Shown: one piece after another, positions 1-5,916 of the stretch
Layout of the letters: each line of letters opens with the position of its first letter
Position numbering within the stretch: the stretch's first letter is position 1
Source: Cyanobacteria bacterium UBA11153
Lineage (GTDB): Bacteria; Cyanobacteriota; Cyanobacteriia; Cyanobacteriales; Coleofasciculaceae
Length of the DNA stretch: 15,376 nucleotides
Reading direction: 5' to 3'
NCBI GenBank assembly: GCA_003511885.1
Contig: DOIX01000405.1
Coordinates: 1-15,376 of the forward strand
The notes under the pieces: model-generated
Databases searched by the model: none
Told to the model about the DNA's origin: nothing
What the model saw: the letters and a program-made list of their open reading frames with translations, nothing else
Translations under genes and position numbers: made by a program

Positions 1-1
1 A

Positions 2-29
2 GGGAGATAAGGGGGACAAGGGGGACAAG
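2..29. repeat. Nonamer tandem repeat (GGGGGACAA type), left of the four-helix gene
   Basis: Three consecutive 9-base units (one variant GGGAGATAA, then two GGGGGACAA) run up to the next gene. The array is nearly the reverse complement of the one at 439-465 on the other side of that gene. Its last unit runs into AAGGAGG (27-33), which is the ribosome binding site of the gene starting at 43. The array may continue to the left of the window. Confidence 0.85.
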
Positions 30-42
30 GAGGTTAATTGAA

Positions 43-429
43 GTGAAAAAAGAGTCATTTAATAATCATGAAGATTTGGCTATATTTAAGTTGGCATTTG
101 CTAATGCTATGGAGATATTTGAGATTTCAAAAAAGTTTCCAGTAGAAGAAAGATATTCTTTAACAGATCAAATTCGTCGCTCATCACGTTCTGTATGTGC
201 TAACCTGGCAGAAGCTTGGAGAAAGCGTAGATACAAAGCTGCATTTATTGCCAAACTTAATGATTGCGAAGCTGAAGCATCGGAAACTCAGGTATGGATA
301 AAATTTGCTGTCAAATGTTCTTATATGAAGATAGAACAAGGACGACAACTGTACGGTAGTTACAATCAAATTCTCAGTGGTTTAGTCAAGATGATTAACA
401 ATCCCAACCAATGGATTATTGGTAAATAA
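43..429 (+). CDS. Four-helix bundle protein (S23 / 23S rRNA intervening-sequence protein family)
   Basis: A 128-residue protein of the S23/IVP four-helix-bundle family (PF05635/TIGR02436), about the usual length. Features I associate with the family are the N-terminal stretch HEDLAIFKLA, then SLTDQIRRSSRSVCANLAEAW (residues 39-59) and a later acidic EAEASETQVWI helix. The start is GTG at 43; a full AAGGAGG at 27-33 sits nine bases upstream and decides it. The biochemical role of these proteins is unknown. Some relatives are encoded inside 23S rRNA intervening sequences, and a related fold (Avd) serves diversity-generating retroelements. There is no rRNA or reverse transcriptase here, so neither role can be inferred. 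The gene sits between inverted nonamer arrays, as a small insertable cassette might. Confidence 0.9.
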   Translation: MKKESFNNHEDLAIFKLAFANAMEIFEISKKFPVEERYSLTDQIRRSSRSVCANLAEAWRKRRYKAAFIAKLNDCEAEASETQVWIKFAVKCSYMKIEQGRQLYGSYNQILSGLVKMINNPNQWIIGK

Positions 430-438
430 AATAATTCA

Positions 439-490
439 CTCCCTTGTCTCCCTTGTCTCCCTTGTCTCCCCACTCCCCACTCCCCATTCC
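439..490. repeat. Nonamer array (CTCCCTTGT x3) followed by heptamers (TCCCCAC type)
   Basis: Three perfect CTCCCTTGT units occupy 439-465. They continue into degenerate heptads of the TCCCCAC/TCCCCAT type up to about 490. The nonamer is the reverse complement, with one base changed, of the array at 2-29, so the four-helix gene is bracketed by inverted arrays. The type resembles cyanobacterial STRR sequences. Confidence 0.85.
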
Positions 491-545
491 CTGTTACCTG
501 TTTTAAAATAATGAGAGCGATCGCAAAAGTTAGGATCAAACGATA

Positions 546-1097
546 GTGGAACAAGATTGGGTAAAACAAACAACGAGAGAGGGGGTAAGAGGAAGCCCAA
601 TTGGGCATTATGGGATTTTAGGATTGCACCCTAGCGCTTCACCTGTAGAAATCCGACGCGCTTATCGGAAACTTAGCAAACGCTATCATCCCGACACAAC
701 GACTCTCGCGCCTCAAATGGCAACTCTGAAATTCCAACAGCTCAATGAAGCGTATGCCACCCTGAGCAATCCAGAAAGGCGATTAGCCTACGATCGCAAA
801 ATTGGCTATTCTCGTTTTAATGTGGTTCAAGTGCCTCCAGACTTTGACAATCCAGCAGATTCCTCACCATACTCTTCCTCCTCCGCCTACCTGGATGCAA
901 CCGAGCGTCCCCTCTCACCAGGGGAATTGTTTGCCCTATTCGTTTTGGGAGTAACATTTATCGGTTGCTTGCTAATTGCAATTTTTATTGGTTTCACTAG
1001 AGGCTCATCTGCCGTGGAAGTCTCTCATACTCTTTCCACCCTACAGTGCTTTGCCCAGAAAATTATAGCAACCGCCAGGGCGGTTAAAACATTCTAA
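546..1097 (+). CDS. J-domain (DnaJ-like) protein with one C-terminal membrane segment
   Basis: This 183-residue protein has a J domain at residues 20-83: HYGILGL, an arginine-rich helix II (RRAYRKLSKRY), the HPD tripeptide at 48-50 that stimulates Hsp70 ATPase, and helix III (LNEAYATLSNPERRLAYD). There is no Gly/Phe or zinc-finger region, so it is a specialised co-chaperone rather than canonical DnaJ. A serine- and proline-rich linker leads to one hydrophobic segment (about 128-150), so it is probably membrane-anchored with the J domain in the cytoplasm. The start is GTG at 546, with AGGA at 532-535. The last 30 or so residues after the membrane segment look less constrained, and their 3' end is encoded by a perfect palindrome (1070-1085). 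A DUF3143 gene follows, a pairing I recall from other cyanobacteria. Confidence 0.9.
   Translation: MEQDWVKQTTREGVRGSPIGHYGILGLHPSASPVEIRRAYRKLSKRYHPDTTTLAPQMATLKFQQLNEAYATLSNPERRLAYDRKIGYSRFNVVQVPPDFDNPADSSPYSSSSAYLDATERPLSPGELFALFVLGVTFIGCLLIAIFIGFTRGSSAVEVSHTLSTLQCFAQKIIATARAVKTF
1070..1085. repeat. Perfect 7-bp palindromic hairpin inside the 3' end of the J-domain gene
   Basis: AACCGCC, a two-base spacer AG, and GGCGGTT form a perfect GC-rich inverted repeat, followed by AAAAC. It encodes the last residues of the J-domain protein. It could be a short palindromic genomic repeat that entered the gene end, or a weak terminator, although no T-run follows. Confidence 0.6.
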
Positions 1098-1130
1098 ATT
1101 CACCCTTGATTTGACCGCTTTCTTCCCTAA

Positions 1131-1160
1131 CCCCTAGTCCCTAGCCCCTAGTCCCTAGCC
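1131..1160. repeat. Tandem 14-base repeat (dimeric heptad CCCCTAG/TCCCTAG)
   Basis: The 14-base unit CCCCTAGTCCCTAG is repeated exactly twice and begins a third time, in the 85-base gap between the J-domain gene and the DUF3143 gene. The unit is itself a dimer of heptads, the same period as most of the other arrays in this window. Confidence 0.8.
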
Positions 1161-1182
1161 ATAACACCTAATCCAACTCAAT

Positions 1183-1455
1183 ATGCTTCTGCCCCCAGCT
1201 AACACTCCTTTATACAGCCACCCCCTACACGCGATCGAACAATGGTTAAAATCTCAAGGATGCCAACAAGATAGCAAAAATGTTCATTGTTGGTATGTAG
1301 AGCGCCCAACTTGGAAAGCTGAATTATCCCTAGATGTGGAAGAATTAACTGTACTCTATATTAACGGCGCTGAGGGAGGACGCGATCTTGTGCGCTCCTT
1401 TAAATACTCCCTCAGTCGTGCTGATATAGAAGCCGCTGTTTTTTCTGGTCCTTAA
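1183..1455 (+). CDS. DUF3143 domain protein (cyanobacterial conserved, unknown function)
   Basis: A 90-residue protein matching the cyanobacterial DUF3143 family as I remember it: an N-terminal PLYSHPLHAIEQWL segment, a middle VERPTWKAELSLDVEELTV segment and the C-terminal FKYSLSRADIEAAVFSGP. It has no signal peptide or membrane segment and is probably a small soluble cytoplasmic protein. The function of the family is not established. It lies in the same direction as the J-domain gene, 85 bases downstream, which suggests but does not prove cotranscription across the heptad repeat. The start is ATG at 1183; no good ribosome binding site is visible. The stop codon lies in the left arm of a strong hairpin. 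Confidence 0.88.
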   Translation: MLLPPANTPLYSHPLHAIEQWLKSQGCQQDSKNVHCWYVERPTWKAELSLDVEELTVLYINGAEGGRDLVRSFKYSLSRADIEAAVFSGP

Positions 1456-1492
1456 ATGGAAGTTACCCCCTGCGGGGGTACTTTCCGTTTAA
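1452..1492 (+). terminator. Long hairpin overlapping the DUF3143 stop codon, probable terminator
   Basis: An inverted repeat of about 19 bp around the core TACCCCC-TGC-GGGGGTA, extended by GGAAG/CTTTCC and TTAAAT/GTTTAA with one mismatch and G-T wobbles. It starts at the stop codon of the DUF3143 gene. No T-run follows, so it is not a textbook intrinsic terminator; it may instead protect the 3' end or be a palindromic genomic repeat. Confidence 0.55.
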
Positions 1493-1499
1493 ACTGCCA

Positions 1500-1709
1500 T
1501 TAGTTATTATTGTTCAGATTGCTATCCAGATTTTTTGGCAACAATTGTCCAAAATCAACAAGGGAATTGATCGTGACAGATGCCATAAGCAACCTTTGTA
1601 ACTCGGTCATATCTTCTATCTTATTGATAGCAACGATACCGCGATCGTAGAGTCCTCGTACTAAACTCCACTTCCACTCCTCTCATTTCTGAGGTTTACC
1701 CACAACCAT
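1500..1709 (-). pseudogene. Remnant of a protein gene, interrupted by an in-frame TGA
   Basis: Reading minus from ATG at 1709 gives eight residues (MVVGKPQK), a TGA at 1685-1683, then 60 further in-frame residues (EEWKWSLVRGLYDRGIVAIN, continuing to LLPKNLDSNLNNNN) to a TAA at 1502-1500. The segment has protein-like composition. KWSLVRGLYDRG resembles, from memory, the C-terminal part of cyanobacterial Rpn/PD-(D/E)XK nuclease-transposase proteins, which often read KWxLVRxLYxRG. No N-terminal catalytic domain is present. I read it as the degraded 3' end of such a gene. It could instead be a short live gene starting at the internal ATG (1610), or chance. Confidence 0.4.
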
Positions 1710-1733
1710 ACCTGAAATAACTTATATCTGTGT

Positions 1734-2474
1734 TTAAATTTTCCCAAATCTACGCTTGCGGTGTTGATAGGCAAATAAAGCTTGGTGAAACTGTTCCCGG
1801 TCAAAATCAGGCCATAAAGTATCTGTAATATATAGTTCTGCGTAAGCCATTTGCCAAAGTAAGAAATTACTTAAACGCATCTCCCCACTAGTACGGATTA
1901 ATAAATCGGGATCGCAGACATTTGCAGTGTAGAGATGACGGGCAAACAAAGCTTCATCAATCTCATCTAATTGGATTTTACCTTCCTGTACCTCTTTTGC
2001 GATCGCACTCACTGCTTGCAAAATCTCCTGACGACCTCCGTAGTTGGTGGCTACGTTAAACTGAATGCCATTATTATTCTGAGTTATCTCCATGGAGCGA
2101 TGAATTTCAGCTTGGAGAGATCGTGGCAAAGCTGATAAATTTCCCAAAAACTGAATCTGGACATTTTCCTTCATCATGTCATCAATTTCACGCCGCAATA
2201 CTCGTTCAAATAAAGTCATTAAAAAATCTACTTCTTCTAAAGGTCGTCCCCAATTTTCAGTAGAAAAAGCATAAGCAGTCAGGGATTTAACTCCCCAATC
2301 TTTACAGCAACGCAGTAAATTTTTTAGGGCATCTACTCCCCGACGGTGACCCATAATTCGGGGCAATCCTTGCCGTTGTGCCCAGCGACCATTACCATCC
2401 ATAATTACTGCCACATGTTGGGGTAAACGTTCTCGATCTAGGTCTATTGGTAGCTCTTTTAAACGAGTTTGCAT
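1734..2474 (-). CDS. uppS: Isoprenyl transferase (undecaprenyl diphosphate synthase family)
   Basis: A 246-residue cis-prenyltransferase that condenses isopentenyl diphosphate onto farnesyl diphosphate to make the long-chain carrier lipid for peptidoglycan and other envelope glycans. It is cytosolic or membrane-associated. The catalytic motif MDGNGRW is at 25-31 with Asp26. GHRRG follows at 42-46, then FSTENWGRP (70-78). The C-terminal motif [20 protein letters not shown] starts at 194 and supplies diphosphate and magnesium contacts. The length is typical. It is last in the lysA-cdaA-uppS direction of transcription, but a 300-base gap separates it from cdaA, so it may have its own promoter. 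The start is ATG at 2474; the ribosome binding site is weak. Product chain length cannot be read from sequence. Confidence 0.95.
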   Translation of the reverse strand: MQTRLKELPIDLDRERLPQHVAVIMDGNGRWAQRQGLPRIMGHRRGVDALKNLLRCCKDWGVKSLTAYAFSTENWGRPLEEVDFLMTLFERVLRREIDDMMKENVQIQFLGNLSALPRSLQAEIHRSMEITQNNNGIQFNVATNYGGRQEILQAVSAIAKEVQEGKIQLDEIDEALFARHLYTANVCDPDLLIRTSGEMRLSNFLLWQMAYAELYITDTLWPDFDREQFHQALFAYQHRKRRFGKI

Positions 2475-2774
2475 AGTTCTGATGTTTTTGGTTGTTGGTT
2501 ATTTGTTGTGTTACTTTTATTTGACTATTTCTTAATCAAGAATCGCTGAAAATAATCGATAATAAATGACAATTGATTCATCGGTAATGACTATTTACAA
2601 ACAGATCGTTTCTTCTTTTGGAAAAAAGAAGTTAATCACAGAGAGAGTCAATGGTAAAAGGTACTCATTTTTTTTTGACTTAACTTGGGCACAAAAGGTT
2701 CACCACAATCAGAGATCGCTCATTCATTATCCTTTACTTGTTCTTGTCTAAATTTCATAAAAATGACCGAGGAC
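2475..2774. other. 300-base spacer between cdaA and uppS, no gene seen
   Basis: An AT-rich spacer. A plus-strand open frame at 2566-2751 has no ribosome binding site and no recognisable family, and I treat it as chance. An imperfect AT hairpin (CTTCTTTT/AAAAGAAG, about 2612-2631) is present. Being longer than a normal operon gap, the spacer probably holds a uppS promoter, but I cannot point to convincing -35/-10 boxes. Confidence 0.5.
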
Positions 2775-3761
2775 TCATTTTTTATTCTTTCTAGAAGTGC
2801 TTGAGGGAAGACGGAGGAAATGGGAAAGAATTACCCGTCCTTTAGACTTAACTTGGCGACCTAAAGTTCGCAAATCTGGGGCAACCGTCTCGCGGTCAAC
2901 TGTCCGTGAAAATCTCGCCTCTAGCAACTCTTTGAGCTTACTACTGGTTAAGGGTCTGTTGAGTCCTCCTTTTTCTGCCAACGAAATTGAGCCTGTTTCT
3001 TCTGATACAACTATACAAAGGCAATTTGCGACACGCTCTGTAATTCCCATCGCCGCCCGATGGCGCGTCCCCAGTTGGCGAGAAGCACTGCGCTCCGAAA
3101 GCGGCAAAATCACACCCGCAGCAGCAATGCGGGAACCTCGAATCAAGACTGCCCCATCATGAAGCAGCGTTGTCGTCTGAAATATGGTTTGCAGCAATTC
3201 TTTAGAAATTTCTGCATTAAGTTGAACGCCAGGTACAGAAAAATCGCGATCGTCAATCAACCCATCGGTTTCCATAATCATCAAAGCGCCGATCCGATTT
3301 TGGGACAATTCTTTCACAGCGTCCACAATTTCATCGATAGCACTATCTGGTTTGGGAGGGAACCGTCGTTGGGTTTGAAACAAATCGGTGATTTTTCCTT
3401 GTCCTAGCTGTTCGAGAAATCGGCGAAACTCTGACTGGAAGATGACAGCCATTGCCACAGCCGAGCCAACCACTAACTTTTCTAGCACAAAACTCAGTAA
3501 CATCAATCCCAGTCTATTACTCACCACAGCGGTAAACATCAGGACAAGTAACCCCCTCACCATCCAAATGGTGCGGCGTTCCCCGATGATGAGGAGTACA
3601 CAGTAGGTGAGAAGCAGAACCAATCCCATGTCGATGGTATGAATCAACAAGGATTGCACCCTGTCTGAGTCAGCCAAAGGACTCGACGACGATGACATTG
3701 AACTTAGATAAACGCTGAGGGTTGATAAACTGTAAGGATAAAACTGGACAAACCTCCCCAT
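2775..3761 (-). CDS. cdaA: Diadenylate cyclase CdaA (c-di-AMP synthase)
   Basis: Makes cyclic di-AMP from two ATP, a messenger tied to potassium and osmotic balance, cell-wall homeostasis and, in cyanobacteria, night survival. It is a membrane protein with its catalytic domain in the cytoplasm. Three hydrophobic segments lie at about 44-60, 67-80 and 86-108, including the conserved IGERRTIWMVRG loop (59-70). The DAC domain follows with HDGAVLI (DGA at 202-204) and GTRHRAAMGITE (RHRAA at 233-237), the two catalytic signatures. It is 328 residues long, with a basic C-terminal tail. The extreme N-terminus is doubtful: residues 1-21 look unlike the family, and Met22 (3698) is an equally good start. 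An AGGA lies only two bases before Met1, which is too close, and Met22 has no clear site. The upstream gap to lysA carries a folded RNA-like element. Confidence 0.95.
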   Translation of the reverse strand: MGRFVQFYPYSLSTLSVYLSSMSSSSSPLADSDRVQSLLIHTIDMGLVLLLTYCVLLIIGERRTIWMVRGLLVLMFTAVVSNRLGLMLLSFVLEKLVVGSAVAMAVIFQSEFRRFLEQLGQGKITDLFQTQRRFPPKPDSAIDEIVDAVKELSQNRIGALMIMETDGLIDDRDFSVPGVQLNAEISKELLQTIFQTTTLLHDGAVLIRGSRIAAAGVILPLSERSASRQLGTRHRAAMGITERVANCLCIVVSEETGSISLAEKGGLNRPLTSSKLKELLEARFSRTVDRETVAPDLRTLGRQVKSKGRVILSHFLRLPSSTSRKNKK

Positions 3762-3778
3762 TCCTGAGTATTTGGGTA

Positions 3779-3797
3779 ATTATTCGCCATATCCGTA
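3779..3797 (+). other. Putative guide segment of the omega RNA, next to cdaA
   Basis: In IscB systems the guide is the roughly 16-20 bases directly 5' of the omega RNA scaffold and is copied from the DNA flanking the insertion point. Here that position falls about 20-35 bases upstream of the cdaA start codon on the opposite strand. The boundary is approximate because it rests on aligning the scaffold from memory. Confidence 0.3.
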
Positions 3798-4042
3798 TCC
3801 ATCCTTTCAACGTAGTCATTTACGACTGAGACTGCACGCTCCGACTTGTCGGCATTAGGCGAGTTATGTCTAGCCTTGGGTAGGTTCTTCGGAGCGGTTT
3901 AGGATACTCGATCGAGCCGTCATTACATTTCCAATAGACTCGCTACATTAACAATTAGTAGCTCTACAAAGGGAAGGAGCAAGTTATGTTACTTGTTAAC
4001 CCAATCTCCCCTTTGGTCAAGAGGAGATTCTGGTTACAAGTT
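3798..4042 (+). ncRNA. Probable HEARO / omega RNA (IscB guide RNA scaffold), no adjacent iscB
   Basis: The roughly 245 bases between cdaA and lysA are densely folded. Visible stems are AGTC/GACT (3814-3827), CCGAC-TT-GTCGG (3841-3852) enclosed by CGC/GCG (3837-3861), a UUCG tetraloop hairpin GTTC-TTCG-GAGC (3884-3895), palindrome CTCGATCGAG (3907-3916), GCTC/GAGC (3961-3980), and a long terminal hairpin ACTTGT..AATCTCC / GGAGATT..ACAAGT (3991-4042). The order (CACGCT, short CG hairpin with TTG loop, GGCATTAGGCG, then CCTTGGG and a later GTAGCTCTAC..GGAAGG) resembles the HEARO/omega RNA of IscB nucleases as I remember it. No HNH/RuvC reading frame lies between it and the lysA end, so it would be an orphan copy acting in trans or a relic. 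The alternative is an unrelated IS200/IS605-type end or a lysA terminator. The call rests on memory and hand folding. Confidence 0.55.
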
Positions 4043-4069
4043 GGCGCGAACTTAAAGCTAAAATCTAAC

Positions 4070-5458
4070 TTAAGCAAGTCTTTTTGGTAAACAATCCTGT
4101 CGGATTAAGTCTTGATAAGTCTCCCTCTGTAAAATTAGATCCGCTTCTCCCTCGGCAACCAAGACGGCTGCTGGTCTGGGTATACGATTGTAATTGGAAG
4201 CCATACTGTAATTGTATGCGCCAGTACTCATAACGACCAATATATCCCCTGACTCTGTTTGAGGTAGTTTGGCTTCTTTAATCAGAATATCTCCAGATTC
4301 GCAGTGTTTCCCGGCAATAGTGACAGTTTCGGTGAGAGGCGCTGACATCCGATTGGCAACGACACACCGATATAGGGATTGATAGGTAATTGGGCGGGGA
4401 TTATCTGACATACCCCCATCAACAGCTAAGTATGTTCTAATTTCGGGGATTTCTTTGCGGTTGCCAATCCTGTATGCGGTGACACAGGCAGAACCTATAA
4501 TAGATCTTCCTGGTTCGCACAGTAATTTGGGTAATGGCAGTTGTCTTTCTCCACAAGCTGCGACAATCGCTTCACAGACACCCTTTACCCAAGTATCAAT
4601 ACTGGGGGGATCGTCGCTTTCGGTGTAGCAAATTCCTAAACCACCTCCAACATTGAGTAATTGTATTGGTAAACCGTATTGATTCGCTTTAGTAATAAAA
4701 TCAACTAAAACACCAGCCAAGTCTTTGTGGGGTTGACTCTCAAAAATTTGAGAGCCAATGTGAGCGTGCAATCCAATACAATTGAGGAGCGGGTGTTGGC
4801 TGACAAAGCTAAATAAATCGTCTAAAACATTGGGATCGAAGCCAAACTTACTATCTAAGTGTCCAGTGCGAATATATTCGTGAGTATGACACTCAATTCC
4901 TGGTGTCAATCGCAGTAAGATGGGCACTGGCTCTTTCGCTATATCGGCTAGTGTCTGTAACTCCAGCCAATTATCCACCACAATCTTGCAGCCAGACTCA
5001 AGGGCAAGTTCCAGTTCAGTGCTAGATTTGTTATTCCCGTGAAAATAAAGTTTTTCTGGACTGACACCTGCTTGGAGGGCAGTGTAGAGTTCCCCTCCCG
5101 ATACGACATCGATTCCCAATCCTTCAGATGCCGCGATCGCACAAATTGCTAAACTATTCCAGGCTTTAGACGCATACAGGACTAGAGATTCTCCAGGATA
5201 GTAATTTGCCATGGCATCCCGGTATTGTCGGCAAGCTGTTCTCACTGTCATCTCATCTACAATATATAGCGGAGAGCCAAATTCTTCCACTAAGCTGGTG
5301 ACATCACAGCCCCCAATTTCCAATGTATCCCGGCTGTTGACTTGGGTTGTGAGAGGGAGAAGTTCCTGATTTGGCGATCGCGTCTTTCCCTCATCTTCGC
5401 TATGGTGGAGATATTTTTGTCCGGAATTTTGCACCTGAGTCCGATCGGTCGCTAGCAT
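4070..5458 (-). CDS. lysA: Diaminopimelate decarboxylase
   Basis: PLP-dependent enzyme that decarboxylates meso-2,6-diaminopimelate to L-lysine, the last step of lysine synthesis, in the cytoplasm. It also draws on the pool used for peptidoglycan. This is a fold-type III alanine-racemase-like TIM barrel: the Schiff-base lysine is Lys98 in LYASKAW, HIGSQ is at 233-237, the phosphate-binding GGGLG at 271-275, and EPGRS at 315-319. The C-terminal beta domain has the cross-subunit catalytic CESGD at 386-390 and the substrate/PLP tyrosine region GAYNYSMASNYN (413-424). It has 462 residues, with about 45 poorly conserved residues before the barrel. The start is ATG at 5458, with AGGAT about ten bases upstream. 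It is first of the minus-strand group lysA, cdaA, uppS. A 7-bp inverted repeat (5521-5538) lies 63-80 bases upstream. Confidence 0.96.
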   Translation of the reverse strand: MLATDRTQVQNSGQKYLHHSEDEGKTRSPNQELLPLTTQVNSRDTLEIGGCDVTSLVEEFGSPLYIVDEMTVRTACRQYRDAMANYYPGESLVLYASKAWNSLAICAIAASEGLGIDVVSGGELYTALQAGVSPEKLYFHGNNKSSTELELALESGCKIVVDNWLELQTLADIAKEPVPILLRLTPGIECHTHEYIRTGHLDSKFGFDPNVLDDLFSFVSQHPLLNCIGLHAHIGSQIFESQPHKDLAGVLVDFITKANQYGLPIQLLNVGGGLGICYTESDDPPSIDTWVKGVCEAIVAACGERQLPLPKLLCEPGRSIIGSACVTAYRIGNRKEIPEIRTYLAVDGGMSDNPRPITYQSLYRCVVANRMSAPLTETVTIAGKHCESGDILIKEAKLPQTESGDILVVMSTGAYNYSMASNYNRIPRPAAVLVAEGEADLILQRETYQDLIRQDCLPKRLA

Positions 5459-5520
5459 TGTTACTATCCTTATCTAGGGCGATGTGAGTTACTTACCAGA
5501 TAGTAAAAAATAATAGCATT

Positions 5521-5538
5521 TATCGAATCGCTTCGATA
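5521..5538. promoter_or_regulatory. 7-bp inverted repeat upstream of lysA, possible operator
   Basis: TATCGAA-TCGC-TTCGATA is a perfect inverted repeat with a four-base spacer, 63-80 bases upstream of the lysA start codon. The symmetry and position fit a regulator site or a leader hairpin. I do not recognise it as the site of a named regulator. Confidence 0.35.
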
Positions 5539-5638
5539 TAACTTATATGGTTAAGCCGATTTCTGCTAATTTTAAGGTTTATTGTCACGGCAGATATAGC
5601 AATAGACAAGGCAGTTAAGGCATCAATAAGCTGCTACA

Positions 5639-5688
5639 CATTTAATTTGTATATCCCCACACCCCACACCCTACACCCCACACCCTAT
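5639..5688. repeat. Dispersed 25-base repeat joined to CCCACAC/CCCTACA heptads (copy 1)
   Basis: The 25 bases at 5639-5663 (starting CATTTAATTTGTATATCC) are the exact reverse complement of 15348-15372. Both copies are joined to heptameric CCCCACA/CCCTACA repeats (here to about 5688). Two exact 25-mers with the same attached microsatellite about 9.7 kb apart are unlikely by chance, so this is probably a genome-wide repeat family. Confidence 0.85.
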
Positions 5689-5888
5689 AGGGTATAAAAC
5701 CTGGCTAAAGTCATTAGCCCTCCTTTGGATTATTGTACCGCGATCGCTGAAATGACGCAATCTCGTTGATTATTAAAAATAAATCTCAATAAATTTAACG
5801 AAGTTAAGGCACTTTCAGGCTTCGATAATTTATTAAGTTATATTAAGAATTTTATTTTGAAGGCAAAAGGAATTAAATTTAGGTATTT

Positions 5889-5916
5889 TAATCTGAAATG
5901 ACTTATTGTCAGATTA
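5889..5916 (-). terminator. 8-bp hairpin over the stop codon of the secreted-protein gene
   Basis: TAATCTGA (5889-5896) and TCAGATTA (5909-5916) are perfect inverted arms around a 12-base loop, and the TAA stop of the minus-strand gene (5916-5914) lies in one arm. The stem is AT-rich and no clear T-run follows on the minus strand, so termination activity is uncertain. Confidence 0.4.

Larger units (their letters stand above)
5459..5913. other. 455-base spacer upstream of lysA: repeats and hairpins, no gene
   Basis: This spacer holds the lysA leader, a 7-bp inverted repeat, a dispersed 25-base repeat with pyrimidine-rich heptads (5639-5688), one HIP1 octamer near 5740 and an AT-rich stretch. 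A bulged hairpin lies at 5791-5831 (AAATTTAACGAAG against CTTCGATAATTT). I see no open frame with a ribosome binding site. The lysA promoter must lie near 5470-5600, but no box pair is convincing. Confidence 0.5.

Noticed and set aside
43..429. Avd-type accessory protein of a diversity-generating retroelement
   Set aside because: The fold is shared, but no reverse transcriptase, template repeat or variable repeat is present in the window.
2566..2751. 61-residue plus-strand open frame between cdaA and uppS
   Set aside because: It has no ribosome binding site, no family resemblance and low-complexity AT-rich codons, and it is antisense in the likely uppS promoter region.
2797..3606. Plus-strand open frames opposite cdaA
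   Set aside because: They are shadows of the clearly conserved cdaA gene and show no independent features.
3991..4042. Long hairpin read as an intrinsic terminator of lysA
   Set aside because: No T-run follows on the minus strand, and the hairpin continues the fold of the upstream RNA-like region, so I assigned it to the omega RNA candidate.
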